Shown here: in pieces, positions 1 through 6,303 of the stretch
Layout of the letters: the number at the start of each line of letters is the position of its first letter
How positions within the stretch are numbered: position 1 is the first letter of the stretch
Source: an uncultured Flammeovirgaceae bacterium
GTDB lineage: Bacteria; Bacteroidota; Bacteroidia; Cytophagales; Cyclobacteriaceae
Reading direction: 5' to 3'
DNA: 9,425 nucleotides
Assembly (NCBI GenBank): GCA_937138955.1
Contig: CAKZPJ010000493.1
Location: forward strand, 1-9,425
Translations under genes and position numbers: made by a program
The notes under the pieces: model-generated
Told to the model about the DNA's origin: nothing
What the model saw: only the letters and a program-made list of their open reading frames with translations
Database searches by the model: none

Positions 1-437
1 CTCGTCACTTTTCCGGTCGGGGCATTACTGACCGAAACACAACGCTCTGGGGTTCGTGGATCATTCAGGGAGAAAATAACAATCTATATTTCAGTGGCGA
101 TGGTGGCTACGGACCTCACTTTCAGGAAATTGGGGAGCGCTACGGCCCATTTGACTTAGCGATGATGGAGTGCGGACAGTACGACGAACGCTGGGCTCAA
201 ATTCATATGATGCCTGAAGAATCGGCTCAGGCAGCGGTAGATGTACGAGCTAGACAAATGATGCCTATCCACTGGGGATCCTTTCGGCTTGCTCTTCATT
301 CCTGGACTGATCCCGTTGAGCGGGTAACCGCAAAAGCAGCGCAGCTACAAATGCCAGTAACTACTCCGAAGATTGGCGAAACCTTTGTGGTTGGCTCATC
401 TAACTCTCCACAGGCGAATTGGTGGGAAAATGATTAA
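1..437 (+). CDS. NAPE-PLD/UlaG-like metallo-beta-lactamase-fold hydrolase, 3' part
   Basis: The reading frame is open from base 3 to the TAA at 435-437, so about 144 C-terminal residues are visible and the 5' end lies outside the window. The visible part resembles the C-terminal half of the metallo-beta-lactamase-fold family that includes N-acyl-phosphatidylethanolamine phospholipase D. It begins with an RHFSGRG stretch whose His fits the family's QHW metal ligand. Next come TDRNTTLWGSW, then SGDGGYGPHF with the bridging Asp (about visible residue 33), then RYGPFDLA, and finally PIHWGSF with the last metal-binding His (about residue 90). The HxHxDH motif would lie upstream, off the window. 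The family are metal-dependent hydrolases, probably cytoplasmic or membrane-associated here. The substrate cannot be told from this fragment, and phospholipase activity should not be assumed. The gene is convergent with ftsZ and is probably not functionally linked to the division cluster. An internal ATG at 162 is not the true start, because the homology extends upstream of it. Confidence 0.85.
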   Translation, partial: RHFSGRGITDRNTTLWGSWIIQGENNNLYFSGDGGYGPHFQEIGERYGPFDLAMMECGQYDERWAQIHMMPEESAQAAVDVRARQMMPIHWGSFRLALHSWTDPVERVTAKAAQLQMPVTTPKIGETFVVGSSNSPQANWWEND

Positions 438-451
438 AAAACTATTTTCCC
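424..451 (+). terminator. Candidate terminator hairpin for the hydrolase gene
   Basis: GGGAAAAT (424-431) and ATTTTCCC (444-451) form a perfect 8-bp inverted repeat with a 12-nt loop that contains the hydrolase stop codon. On the plus strand the stem is followed by TTTCATATAATTT, a mediocre U-rich tail. Read from the other side it lies about 33 nt past the ftsZ stop, so it might also help end the dcw transcript, although the minus strand has no T-run after the stem. The stem is AT-rich and overlaps coding sequence, so it is only a candidate. Confidence 0.35.
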
Positions 452-483
452 TTTCATATAATTTGTGAACAGACTTAAGCTAA

Positions 484-1926
484 TTAGTCTACATTATCGT
501 GCAAGAACCGGTTATTGCTGATAATGTTGTTATCATCATCTAGTGAATAGCGCGACACATTACGATCCTGGTACGATGGCACACTGTACAAGTGTACGTT
601 TCGCCGCATGTAGGCCGGTTCATTGAAATCTTCTTTCTTGAAATGGTCCTGCTCACTATCCGGTGCGCTAATACTCTTTTTTCCCCGTAACTTCAGCTTC
701 CGCTTGTAGGCTTCTTCCATGAGTAATCGCTTCTGCGAGCTCATTTCATGCATCAGTTCTTCCTCCTCTTTTTCTTTGGGTTCATCTTGAATAGACTCGT
801 ATGTTGGCTGAGGGTCATCAGCAACAAAATTATTTACCGGCGGCTCAAAGTGATGCTCGGGAGCCGGTTCGTTAGTATTGTTGCTCTCTGGTACCTTCTT
901 GCTAGTTTCTAAGTCAACAATCCGCTTATTATCCTCTTCCGGTTCGCTTGATTCTTCCTGATCAAAGCCAGTAGCGATTACAGTTACCATTACGCTTTCA
1001 CCTAGTGCTTCATCTACTCCGTGGCCAAAAATCATCTCCATCTCCTCGCTAGCCTGATCCTGAATATAAGAAGTAATAATGGTCAGTTCATCCATCTGAA
1101 TTTCCTTCTCAGTACCGGACTTGATAGACAACAGAATGCGCTGCGCTCCGGTAATATTTATATTGTCAAGCAGAGGCGATGACAACGCCATTTCGGCGGC
1201 TCTTTTTGCTCGCTGATCTCCATCTACTTTAGCCGACCCCATTACCGCAGCACCTGAGTTGGCCATCACAGTTTTTACATCTTCAAAGTCTACGTTGATG
1301 TCACCCGGTAAGGTGATAATCTCCGCAATACTCTTAGCCGCTGTAGTCAATACGTTGTCGGCCTGTGCAAAGGCATTGGAAAGTGATAGGTTACTATAAG
1401 CCTCCCGTAGTTTATCGTTTAGAATAACGAGTACTGTATCGCAACTTTCCCGAAGCTCAGCAATACCTTCGTTAGCCAGTCGCATTTTTTTACGCCCTTC
1501 AAAGCTAAAAGGAGAGGTAACAATGCCTACCGTTAAAATACCCAGTTCTCGCGCCACTCGAGCAATTTCGGGAGCCGCTCCAGTTCCGGTTCCTCCGCCC
1601 ATTCCGGCGGTAATGAATAGCATTTTGGTATTATCGCTAAGTAACTCGCGAATATCTTCTTTACTTTCAATAGCGGCAGCTTTTCCTTTTTCAGGATTAG
1701 CCCCAGCCCCTAGCCCTTCGGTGAGTCCTATACCAATTTGTAACTTATTAGGAACCGGACTGGTCTGTAACGCTTGCACATCGGTATTGCAGACAATGAA
1801 TTCTACATCCCGAATGCCTTGGTTAAACATATGGTTCACAGCATTGCTGCCTCCGCCTCCTACACCAATCACTTTGATGATAGACGGGTTCTGAGGCTGT
1901 AGATCGAAACTGTATGTTTTACTCAT
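484..1926 (-). CDS. ftsZ: Cell division protein FtsZ
   Basis: FtsZ is the tubulin-like GTPase that polymerises at midcell and organises the divisome. The protein has 480 residues. The nucleotide-binding half carries GGGGSNAV (23-30) and the tubulin signature GGGTGTG (110-116). The T7 loop NVDFEDVK (211-218) has the Asp residues needed to hydrolyse GTP in the neighbouring subunit. The globular core ends near residue 320. It is followed by a hydrophilic acidic linker (about 322-430) with a charged helix-like stretch near 385-415. The FtsA-binding type peptide NEPAYMRRNV lies at 435-444 but is not terminal: some 36 more residues follow, ending in FLHDNVD. This layout is typical of Bacteroidota FtsZ and explains the length compared with about 383 residues in E. 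coli. The start at 1926 gives an N-terminus (SFDL, then IIKVIGVGGGG) that fits the family. ftsZ is the last gene of the cluster, 43 nt after ftsA. Confidence 0.98.
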   Translation of the reverse strand: MSKTYSFDLQPQNPSIIKVIGVGGGGSNAVNHMFNQGIRDVEFIVCNTDVQALQTSPVPNKLQIGIGLTEGLGAGANPEKGKAAAIESKEDIRELLSDNTKMLFITAGMGGGTGTGAAPEIARVARELGILTVGIVTSPFSFEGRKKMRLANEGIAELRESCDTVLVILNDKLREAYSNLSLSNAFAQADNVLTTAAKSIAEIITLPGDINVDFEDVKTVMANSGAAVMGSAKVDGDQRAKRAAEMALSSPLLDNINITGAQRILLSIKSGTEKEIQMDELTIITSYIQDQASEEMEMIFGHGVDEALGESVMVTVIATGFDQEESSEPEEDNKRIVDLETSKKVPESNNTNEPAPEHHFEPPVNNFVADDPQPTYESIQDEPKEKEEEELMHEMSSQKRLLMEEAYKRKLKLRGKKSISAPDSEQDHFKKEDFNEPAYMRRNVHLYSVPSYQDRNVSRYSLDDDNNIISNNRFLHDNVD

Positions 1927-1942
1927 AACGGTGGAGATTTGG

Positions 1943-1968
1943 GTAGTTTAGGGGTATACCAAAACTAC
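1943..1968 (-). promoter_or_regulatory. Possible ftsZ-proximal signal: TAnnTTTG promoter motif within a hairpin
   Basis: In the 43-nt gap between ftsA and ftsZ the minus strand reads TAGTTTTG at 1967-1960. This matches the Bacteroidota -7 promoter element TAnnTTTG. No good -33 TTTG lies at the usual spacing; the closest is a weak CTTTA about 20 nt upstream, within ftsA. The same bases form the left arm of a 7-bp inverted repeat (GTAGTTT at 1943-1949 with AAACTAC at 1962-1968). Its loop includes the palindrome GGTATACC (1953-1960). The site could be a secondary ftsZ promoter or an RNA hairpin in front of ftsZ. Both are inferences from sequence. Confidence 0.3.
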
Positions 1969-1969
1969 A

Positions 1970-3271
1970 TTAATATTCTTTCTCATTAAAGTCATCAATC
2001 AATATTTTTTTGGTCTTTTCTAATATACCTCTGAAAGAAAAGCCAGTTTGTCGTTCTTTTCGCACAACTTGGTTGGTTTGTCCACTTTTGCGACGTAGGT
2101 ATTCCGAGTTACGTTCGTCAATTGCTTTAAACCCTGCCAACACTAATCCAACTCCGGTAGCGTACATTGGTGATTTGATCGCTTCTGGTTTACTTTTTCC
2201 CAGATATTCGTTAGGGTGCCCAATCCGACCATCAGTGGCGCACATCAACTCACACAACTGCTTAATGTGTCGCAGTTGGGAACCTCCCCCGGTGATGACG
2301 ATGCCACCCGCCAACCGATCTTCGTAGCCCGACGAAATAATCTCAGCATGAACCAGCTCAAAAACCTCTTGCACTCGGGCCTCAATAATATACGCTAAGT
2401 TCTTTACCGATATTTCCCGGGGGGGACGATCGCGCAACCCGCGAATAGAAACTATTTCATTAATATTAGCCTCTTCGGCAATAGCGCGGCCAAACTTCAC
2501 TTTGAGTAACTCAGCCTGCTCGTGCAGTACGGAACAGCCTTGCTTAATGTCCGAAGTAATAATGTTGCCGCCGAAGGGGATCACTGCCGTATGCCGAATA
2601 ATGCCGTCGTGGAAAATAGCAATGTCGGTAGTTCCACCGCCAATGTCTACTAAGCAAACTCCCGCTTTCTTTTCTTCTTCACTAAGTACCGCTAAGCTGG
2701 AAGCTAAAGGCTCAAGGATTAAATTATCTATTTCTAGTCCCGCTTTACGAACGCACTTATTAACATTGTTAATGGCATTGGTCTGAGCCGTGATAATGTG
2801 AAAATCAGCCTCTAGCTTTACCCCAGACATGCCCACGGGATCCATAATTCCCTCCTCATAATCAACAATGTAGTGCTGAGGCATTACGTGGATAATCTCG
2901 CAACCGGGCGGGGTAACAATACGGTACATATCCTGGGTGAGTCGCTCCACATCACTTACAGTAATCTCCTCCTCGGAAGATTCGCGGGTAATGCTACCGT
3001 GGTGTACCGAACTCCGGATATGCTGTCCGGCAATACCCACGTTTACTACATTGATTTCCACTCCTGACTGCTCTTCAGCTTGCTGAACTGCTTTTTGAAT
3101 TGCCTGTACGGTTTTGTCAATGTTGCTAACAATGCCTCGAATTACTCCGTCGGACACGGCTTTGCCCATGCCCATTACTTCTAGTTTTCCGTATTCGTTT
3201 TTTCGGCCTACTATAACGCATATTTTAGTAGTACCGATATCTAGTCCAACTACGGGTTGATCGTTGTCCAT
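1970..3271 (-). CDS. ftsA: Cell division protein FtsA
   Basis: FtsA is the actin-like ATPase that tethers FtsZ filaments to the inner face of the cytoplasmic membrane and recruits later division proteins. The 433 residues show the actin-fold nucleotide site: phosphate-1 loop LDIGTTK (10-16), phosphate-2 loop VDIGGGTTD (208-216) and adenosine loop ITGGGSQLR (326-334). The FtsA-specific SHS2 (1C) subdomain would fall around 85-165, where VNVGIAGQHI and the segment after it lie. A basic linker near 390-408 leads to a C-terminal amphipathic segment, SFRGILEKTKKILIDDF (412-428), the expected membrane-targeting helix. The length is close to E. coli FtsA (420). The start ATG lies 11 nt after the ftsQ stop. 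The neighbours ftsQ and ftsZ are the standard ones. Confidence 0.97.
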   Translation of the reverse strand: MDNDQPVVGLDIGTTKICVIVGRKNEYGKLEVMGMGKAVSDGVIRGIVSNIDKTVQAIQKAVQQAEEQSGVEINVVNVGIAGQHIRSSVHHGSITRESSEEEITVSDVERLTQDMYRIVTPPGCEIIHVMPQHYIVDYEEGIMDPVGMSGVKLEADFHIITAQTNAINNVNKCVRKAGLEIDNLILEPLASSLAVLSEEEKKAGVCLVDIGGGTTDIAIFHDGIIRHTAVIPFGGNIITSDIKQGCSVLHEQAELLKVKFGRAIAEEANINEIVSIRGLRDRPPREISVKNLAYIIEARVQEVFELVHAEIISSGYEDRLAGGIVITGGGSQLRHIKQLCELMCATDGRIGHPNEYLGKSKPEAIKSPMYATGVGLVLAGFKAIDERNSEYLRRKSGQTNQVVRKERQTGFSFRGILEKTKKILIDDFNEKEY

Positions 3272-3282
3272 GGTTTTACTGG

Positions 3283-4035
3283 TTAGTCACAAACGATTTG
3301 ATTTTCATAGGTCAGATTGACCTTATTATAATGATTCCACCCTTTTCGGGGTAAAATTTGCTGATAAAATAATTCTAATTTGCCAAATTTTTCGGAAATC
3401 TGATTAGGCTTCCCAAATTTAATCGTTTGCCTGCCCACTTGGGGGTGCAACGTTACTTCTCCTACCTGATTTATATTCATTCGAGCAATTTGGGCGCGCC
3501 AGAAATCATCCTGTTCAATATATTTTGCTAAAGAAAGAAACTGGGTTCCAGTACTGTCCTGATTCCAATCTCCTTTGATCAGTTTTGGAATAAGCTCGCC
3601 ACCAATTAGCATCACCCGCGCCGTATGCCGTCCTGAAAGAGGAAGTAGCCTTCCGGTAGTGCTAACGTAAGCATCAGGAAGTTTAGGGTGTATTAGGCGA
3701 GCGATAGGTCGGCTTTGCTGCACGGCAACGTGTACCTTTCCTTCCAAATCATAATGAATATTCGCGCGCTCTACGTAAGGGTTTCCTAATACTCGATGCT
3801 CCAATTGCTTCAGCTCCAGTGTATTTAATGGTAATCCAATAATTGACTTCTCACTCTGCTGTAGTAACCCTCGTATTTCTCTTTCGCCCACAAAAGATTC
3901 AGCACCTTCGTGCTCAATAGCTACGCTAATTTGTGTACATACCCGCTGCTGCCGGCGGTACTCCGTAGCTCCTACTGCTGCTATCAGTATGATAAGCATA
4001 GTCACTAAGTATACCGATTTTTTTATCCGCTTCAT
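3283..4035 (-). CDS. ftsQ: Cell division protein FtsQ/DivIB
   Basis: FtsQ is a bitopic membrane protein that links the cytoplasmic and periplasmic parts of the divisome. The 250-residue product has a short basic N-terminus (MKRIKK), one transmembrane segment at about 8-24, and a periplasmic remainder. A POTRA-like region spans about 35-107, with GLPLNTLELKQLEHRVLGNP followed by a VERANIHYDLEGKVHVAV strand pattern. The FtsQ/DivIB beta domain follows, and the end WNHYNKVNLTYENQIVC resembles the conserved C-terminus of Bacteroidota FtsQ. Sequence similarity in this family is low, so the call rests on architecture plus its place between murG and ftsA. Its ATG overlaps the murG stop as ATGA, indicating translational coupling. 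In most relatives murC would sit directly upstream, and here it does not. Confidence 0.92.
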   Translation of the reverse strand: MKRIKKSVYLVTMLIILIAAVGATEYRRQQRVCTQISVAIEHEGAESFVGEREIRGLLQQSEKSIIGLPLNTLELKQLEHRVLGNPYVERANIHYDLEGKVHVAVQQSRPIARLIHPKLPDAYVSTTGRLLPLSGRHTARVMLIGGELIPKLIKGDWNQDSTGTQFLSLAKYIEQDDFWRAQIARMNINQVGEVTLHPQVGRQTIKFGKPNQISEKFGKLELFYQQILPRKGWNHYNKVNLTYENQIVCD

Positions 4036-5168
4036 TGCTTCTCCTCAATTAATTTGACCACTTCTTGAGCAATATGATCCGCCGCCTCGGGGCGAGCCCA
4101 TTGCTGAATATTTTGCCGTAACTGCTTCTGCTGACTCTTATCGGCTAACAGTGTCAGTACCTGTTTTATAAGTGACTGAGGAGCTTCATCATCAGTAATC
4201 ATGAGAGCCGCTTTAGCCCGCACTAATGCTTCAGCATTTTTCCGCTGATGATCTTCCGCCACATTCGGGGAGGGCACGAAGATAACAGGTTTTTGTACTA
4301 ACGCCAATTCAGAAATTGACAGTGCTCCCGCTCGGGAAATCACTACGTCAGATACGGAGTACGCTAAATCCATTCGGGTCAGAAACTCCCGCAACTGAAT
4401 GCCGGTATGATCGGGGGTAGCAGTTAGTTGTGCCTTCATTTTTTTATAGTAGTACCTACCACTTTGCCAGATCACCTGCACGTTCGCATCTACCAATAGT
4501 TGAATATTGTTGATAACGCTTTCATTCAGTGTTCTCGCCCCCAAACTTCCTCCAATGACTAATAATGTTTGTTTTTGTGGATCTAAGCCAAAATACTCGA
4601 TGGCTTCCTCTTTTTTCTCGTCTAATTTTTGCTGAGCCAGTTCTACAATTTCCTTTCGGATGGGATTGCCAGTAAATACTAATTTCTCTGCCGGGAAAAA
4701 TTTTTCCATGCCGGGATGGGCCACACAGATTTTATCTACTTGATTAGACAACATTTTATTGGTTAGCCCCGCGTAAGAGTTTTGCTCCTGAAGCAGCGAC
4801 GGAACCTTACGAAGGCTAGCCACGTACACTAACGGCCCACTAGCATATCCGCCTACTCCTACGGCAGCATGCGGCTTAAACTCATTGATGATTTGATTGG
4901 CTTTGAAAGAGCTAGAGATAATTTTAACCGGAAAAGCCAGATTATCTATTGTCAGCTTTCGCTGAAGTCCACTAATCCACAACCCCTCAATAGAGTAACC
5001 TGCTTCTGGCACTTTTTGCATTTCCATTCTTCCTTGGGCTCCTACAAACAGAATTTCAGTATCAGGATGCCTAGCCCGTAGCGCATTGGCAATAGCAATG
5101 GCTGGATAGATATGACCTCCGGTTCCGCCGCCGCTAATAATTACTCGATATGGTTTTCGTTCAGTCAA
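4032..5168 (-). CDS. murG: MurG, UDP-GlcNAc:lipid I N-acetylglucosaminyltransferase
   Basis: MurG transfers GlcNAc from UDP-GlcNAc to lipid I on the cytoplasmic membrane face, giving lipid II. It is a GT-B (GT28) enzyme. Numbered from the preferred start, the motifs are GGGTGGH (13-19), GVGGYASGP (104-112), QEQNSYAGLTNK (127-138), the C-domain loop GGSLGA (206-211), and the UDP-GlcNAc-binding region SRAGALSISEL (278-288) with VPSPNVAEDHQ (298-308). No ATG lies before GGGTGGH. Two TTG codons are possible. The one at 5204 lies inside the ftsW end and adds 12 residues that I do not recognise from MurG. The one at 5168 lies 10 nt after the ftsW stop, follows an A-rich stretch, and gives MTERKPYRVIISGGG, the usual family beginning. 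I chose 5168 (378 residues). The end overlaps ftsQ by 4 nt. Confidence 0.95.
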   Translation of the reverse strand: MTERKPYRVIISGGGTGGHIYPAIAIANALRARHPDTEILFVGAQGRMEMQKVPEAGYSIEGLWISGLQRKLTIDNLAFPVKIISSSFKANQIINEFKPHAAVGVGGYASGPLVYVASLRKVPSLLQEQNSYAGLTNKMLSNQVDKICVAHPGMEKFFPAEKLVFTGNPIRKEIVELAQQKLDEKKEEAIEYFGLDPQKQTLLVIGGSLGARTLNESVINNIQLLVDANVQVIWQSGRYYYKKMKAQLTATPDHTGIQLREFLTRMDLAYSVSDVVISRAGALSISELALVQKPVIFVPSPNVAEDHQRKNAEALVRAKAALMITDDEAPQSLIKQVLTLLADKSQQKQLRQNIQQWARPEAADHIAQEVVKLIEEKQ

Positions 5169-5178
5169 TATTTTTTCG

Positions 5179-6303
5179 CTAGGCAGTTGCCTTCTGATAA
5201 TCAAATTCTTTAGTAGTACTTAGAATAATGCCTATGGCAATGCTAGTAAATAAGAGAGATGTGCCTCCCATACTTACTAATGGTAAGGGTAAGCCCGTAA
5301 CCGGAGCTAGCCCAACGGCTACCGTCATATTAATCATGGCCTGAATGGCAATGGCAAAACTCAGTCCAGCGGAAAGTAATCCGCCAAAAGCTCGCTCGCT
5401 GCGAGATACTGCTCGCATTCCCCGGAACAGTAAGACCAGAAATAGTAAGATGACTCCCACTCCGCCAATTACTCCGTATTCTTCTATAATAATGGCGTAG
5501 ATGAAATCGGCGTAAGACAGCGGTAGAATATTGCGTTGCTCACTTTTTCCTATTCCTTTACCCGATACTCCACCAGTGGCAATCGCAATGTAGGCCTGCT
5601 GATTCTGAAAAGTCACTTGTTCTTCGCTCATAAAAGATTCTACCCGACTCAGAGCGGTTTCACCTCGTTGCCCGAAACTTAGGGCAGCGTAACCAAGTAA
5701 CCCTCCCGCTAACACTAACATAGTTAAGTACTTGACTGGAACCCGTCCAATATACATAAGTAGCAGACAAGTAAAGAACAGCATAGCAGCGGAAGATATA
5801 TCCGACATAGCAATAATCCCGCAGATGGTTCCGCACCAAAGCATTACCGGTAGCACCGTGCGGGAGAAATCACTAACAATTTGCTGGCGGCGAGATAACA
5901 TTCCGGCCAAATGAGTGATCAGTGCCAACTTCGCTAAATCAGAGGGCTGAAACGTTTGATTGATAACCGGTAAAGTTATCCAGCGAGAGGCCTCATTAAT
6001 TGTTGCTCCAAACTTCCAGGTATAGAGCAACATTGGTATAGATAATAATAATAGAAGCGTAGATAGACGAGCGAAGTATTGATAATTAATTTTGTGGACA
6101 AACCACATAGCTCCCAAACTTAAACCTAATAGGATAATGTGTTTGAAAAGGTAGTATTCCGTATCGCCACCGCGTTCACGGTATGCTATGGAACTAGATG
6201 TGCTATACACGACCAATACTCCGATTGCCGACAGGCACAGAACAACCAGCCAAATAATGGAATCGCCTTCTAAATATCGTTTAGCCCAACTACGTACCAT
6301 CAT
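5179..6303 (-). CDS. ftsW: FtsW, SEDS-family septal peptidoglycan glycosyltransferase
   Basis: FtsW is the SEDS glycosyltransferase that polymerises lipid II at the septum together with its partner transpeptidase FtsI, whose gene end lies upstream in this cluster. The 374-residue protein is strongly hydrophobic, with about ten membrane segments (for example 17-35, 52-69, 78-94, 150-166, 170-186, 193-209, 267-294, 308-334, 345-361). SEDS landmarks are QPSDLAKLALI (119-129), the extracellular-loop stretch LPLSYADFIYAIIIEEYG (260-277) with the conserved Asp at 266, and the C-terminal signature GLPLPLVSMGGTS (337-349). RodA is the alternative in this family, but the dcw position favours FtsW. The gene opens with two consecutive ATG codons, the first overlapping the mraY stop as TAATG. 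murD, usual between mraY and ftsW, is absent. Confidence 0.96.
   Translation of the reverse strand: MMVRSWAKRYLEGDSIIWLVVLCLSAIGVLVVYSTSSSIAYRERGGDTEYYLFKHIILLGLSLGAMWFVHKINYQYFARLSTLLLLLSIPMLLYTWKFGATINEASRWITLPVINQTFQPSDLAKLALITHLAGMLSRRQQIVSDFSRTVLPVMLWCGTICGIIAMSDISSAAMLFFTCLLLMYIGRVPVKYLTMLVLAGGLLGYAALSFGQRGETALSRVESFMSEEQVTFQNQQAYIAIATGGVSGKGIGKSEQRNILPLSYADFIYAIIIEEYGVIGGVGVILLFLVLLFRGMRAVSRSERAFGGLLSAGLSFAIAIQAMINMTVAVGLAPVTGLPLPLVSMGGTSLLFTSIAIGIILSTTKEFDYQKATA

Noticed and set aside
162..437. A complete small 91-residue protein starting at the ATG at 162
   Set aside because: The frame stays open to the window edge, and the upstream codons encode conserved hydrolase motifs (RHFSGRG, SGDGGYG). 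This is therefore the tail of a larger gene.
471..490. Inverted repeat AGACT/AGTCT around the ftsZ stop
   Set aside because: Only 5 bp with a 10-nt loop and no T-run after it on either strand, so it is likely chance.
1523..1894. Open frame of 123 codons on the plus strand, antisense to the ftsZ GTP-binding region
   Set aside because: It mirrors the Gly-rich codons of ftsZ, giving Pro/Ala/Ser-rich low-complexity protein. It has no recognisable domain, and the opposite strand is certainly coding.
2010..2786. Several plus-strand open frames (2010-2327, 2216-2398, 2502-2786) opposite ftsA
   Set aside because: All lie inside the well-supported ftsA gene, overlap each other and show no family-like sequence, so they are antisense shadows.
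5169..5204. Longer murG start (TTG at 5204)
   Set aside because: The added 12 residues read the end of ftsW in another frame and do not look like a MurG N-terminus. The TTG at 5168 fits better in length, spacing and family pattern.
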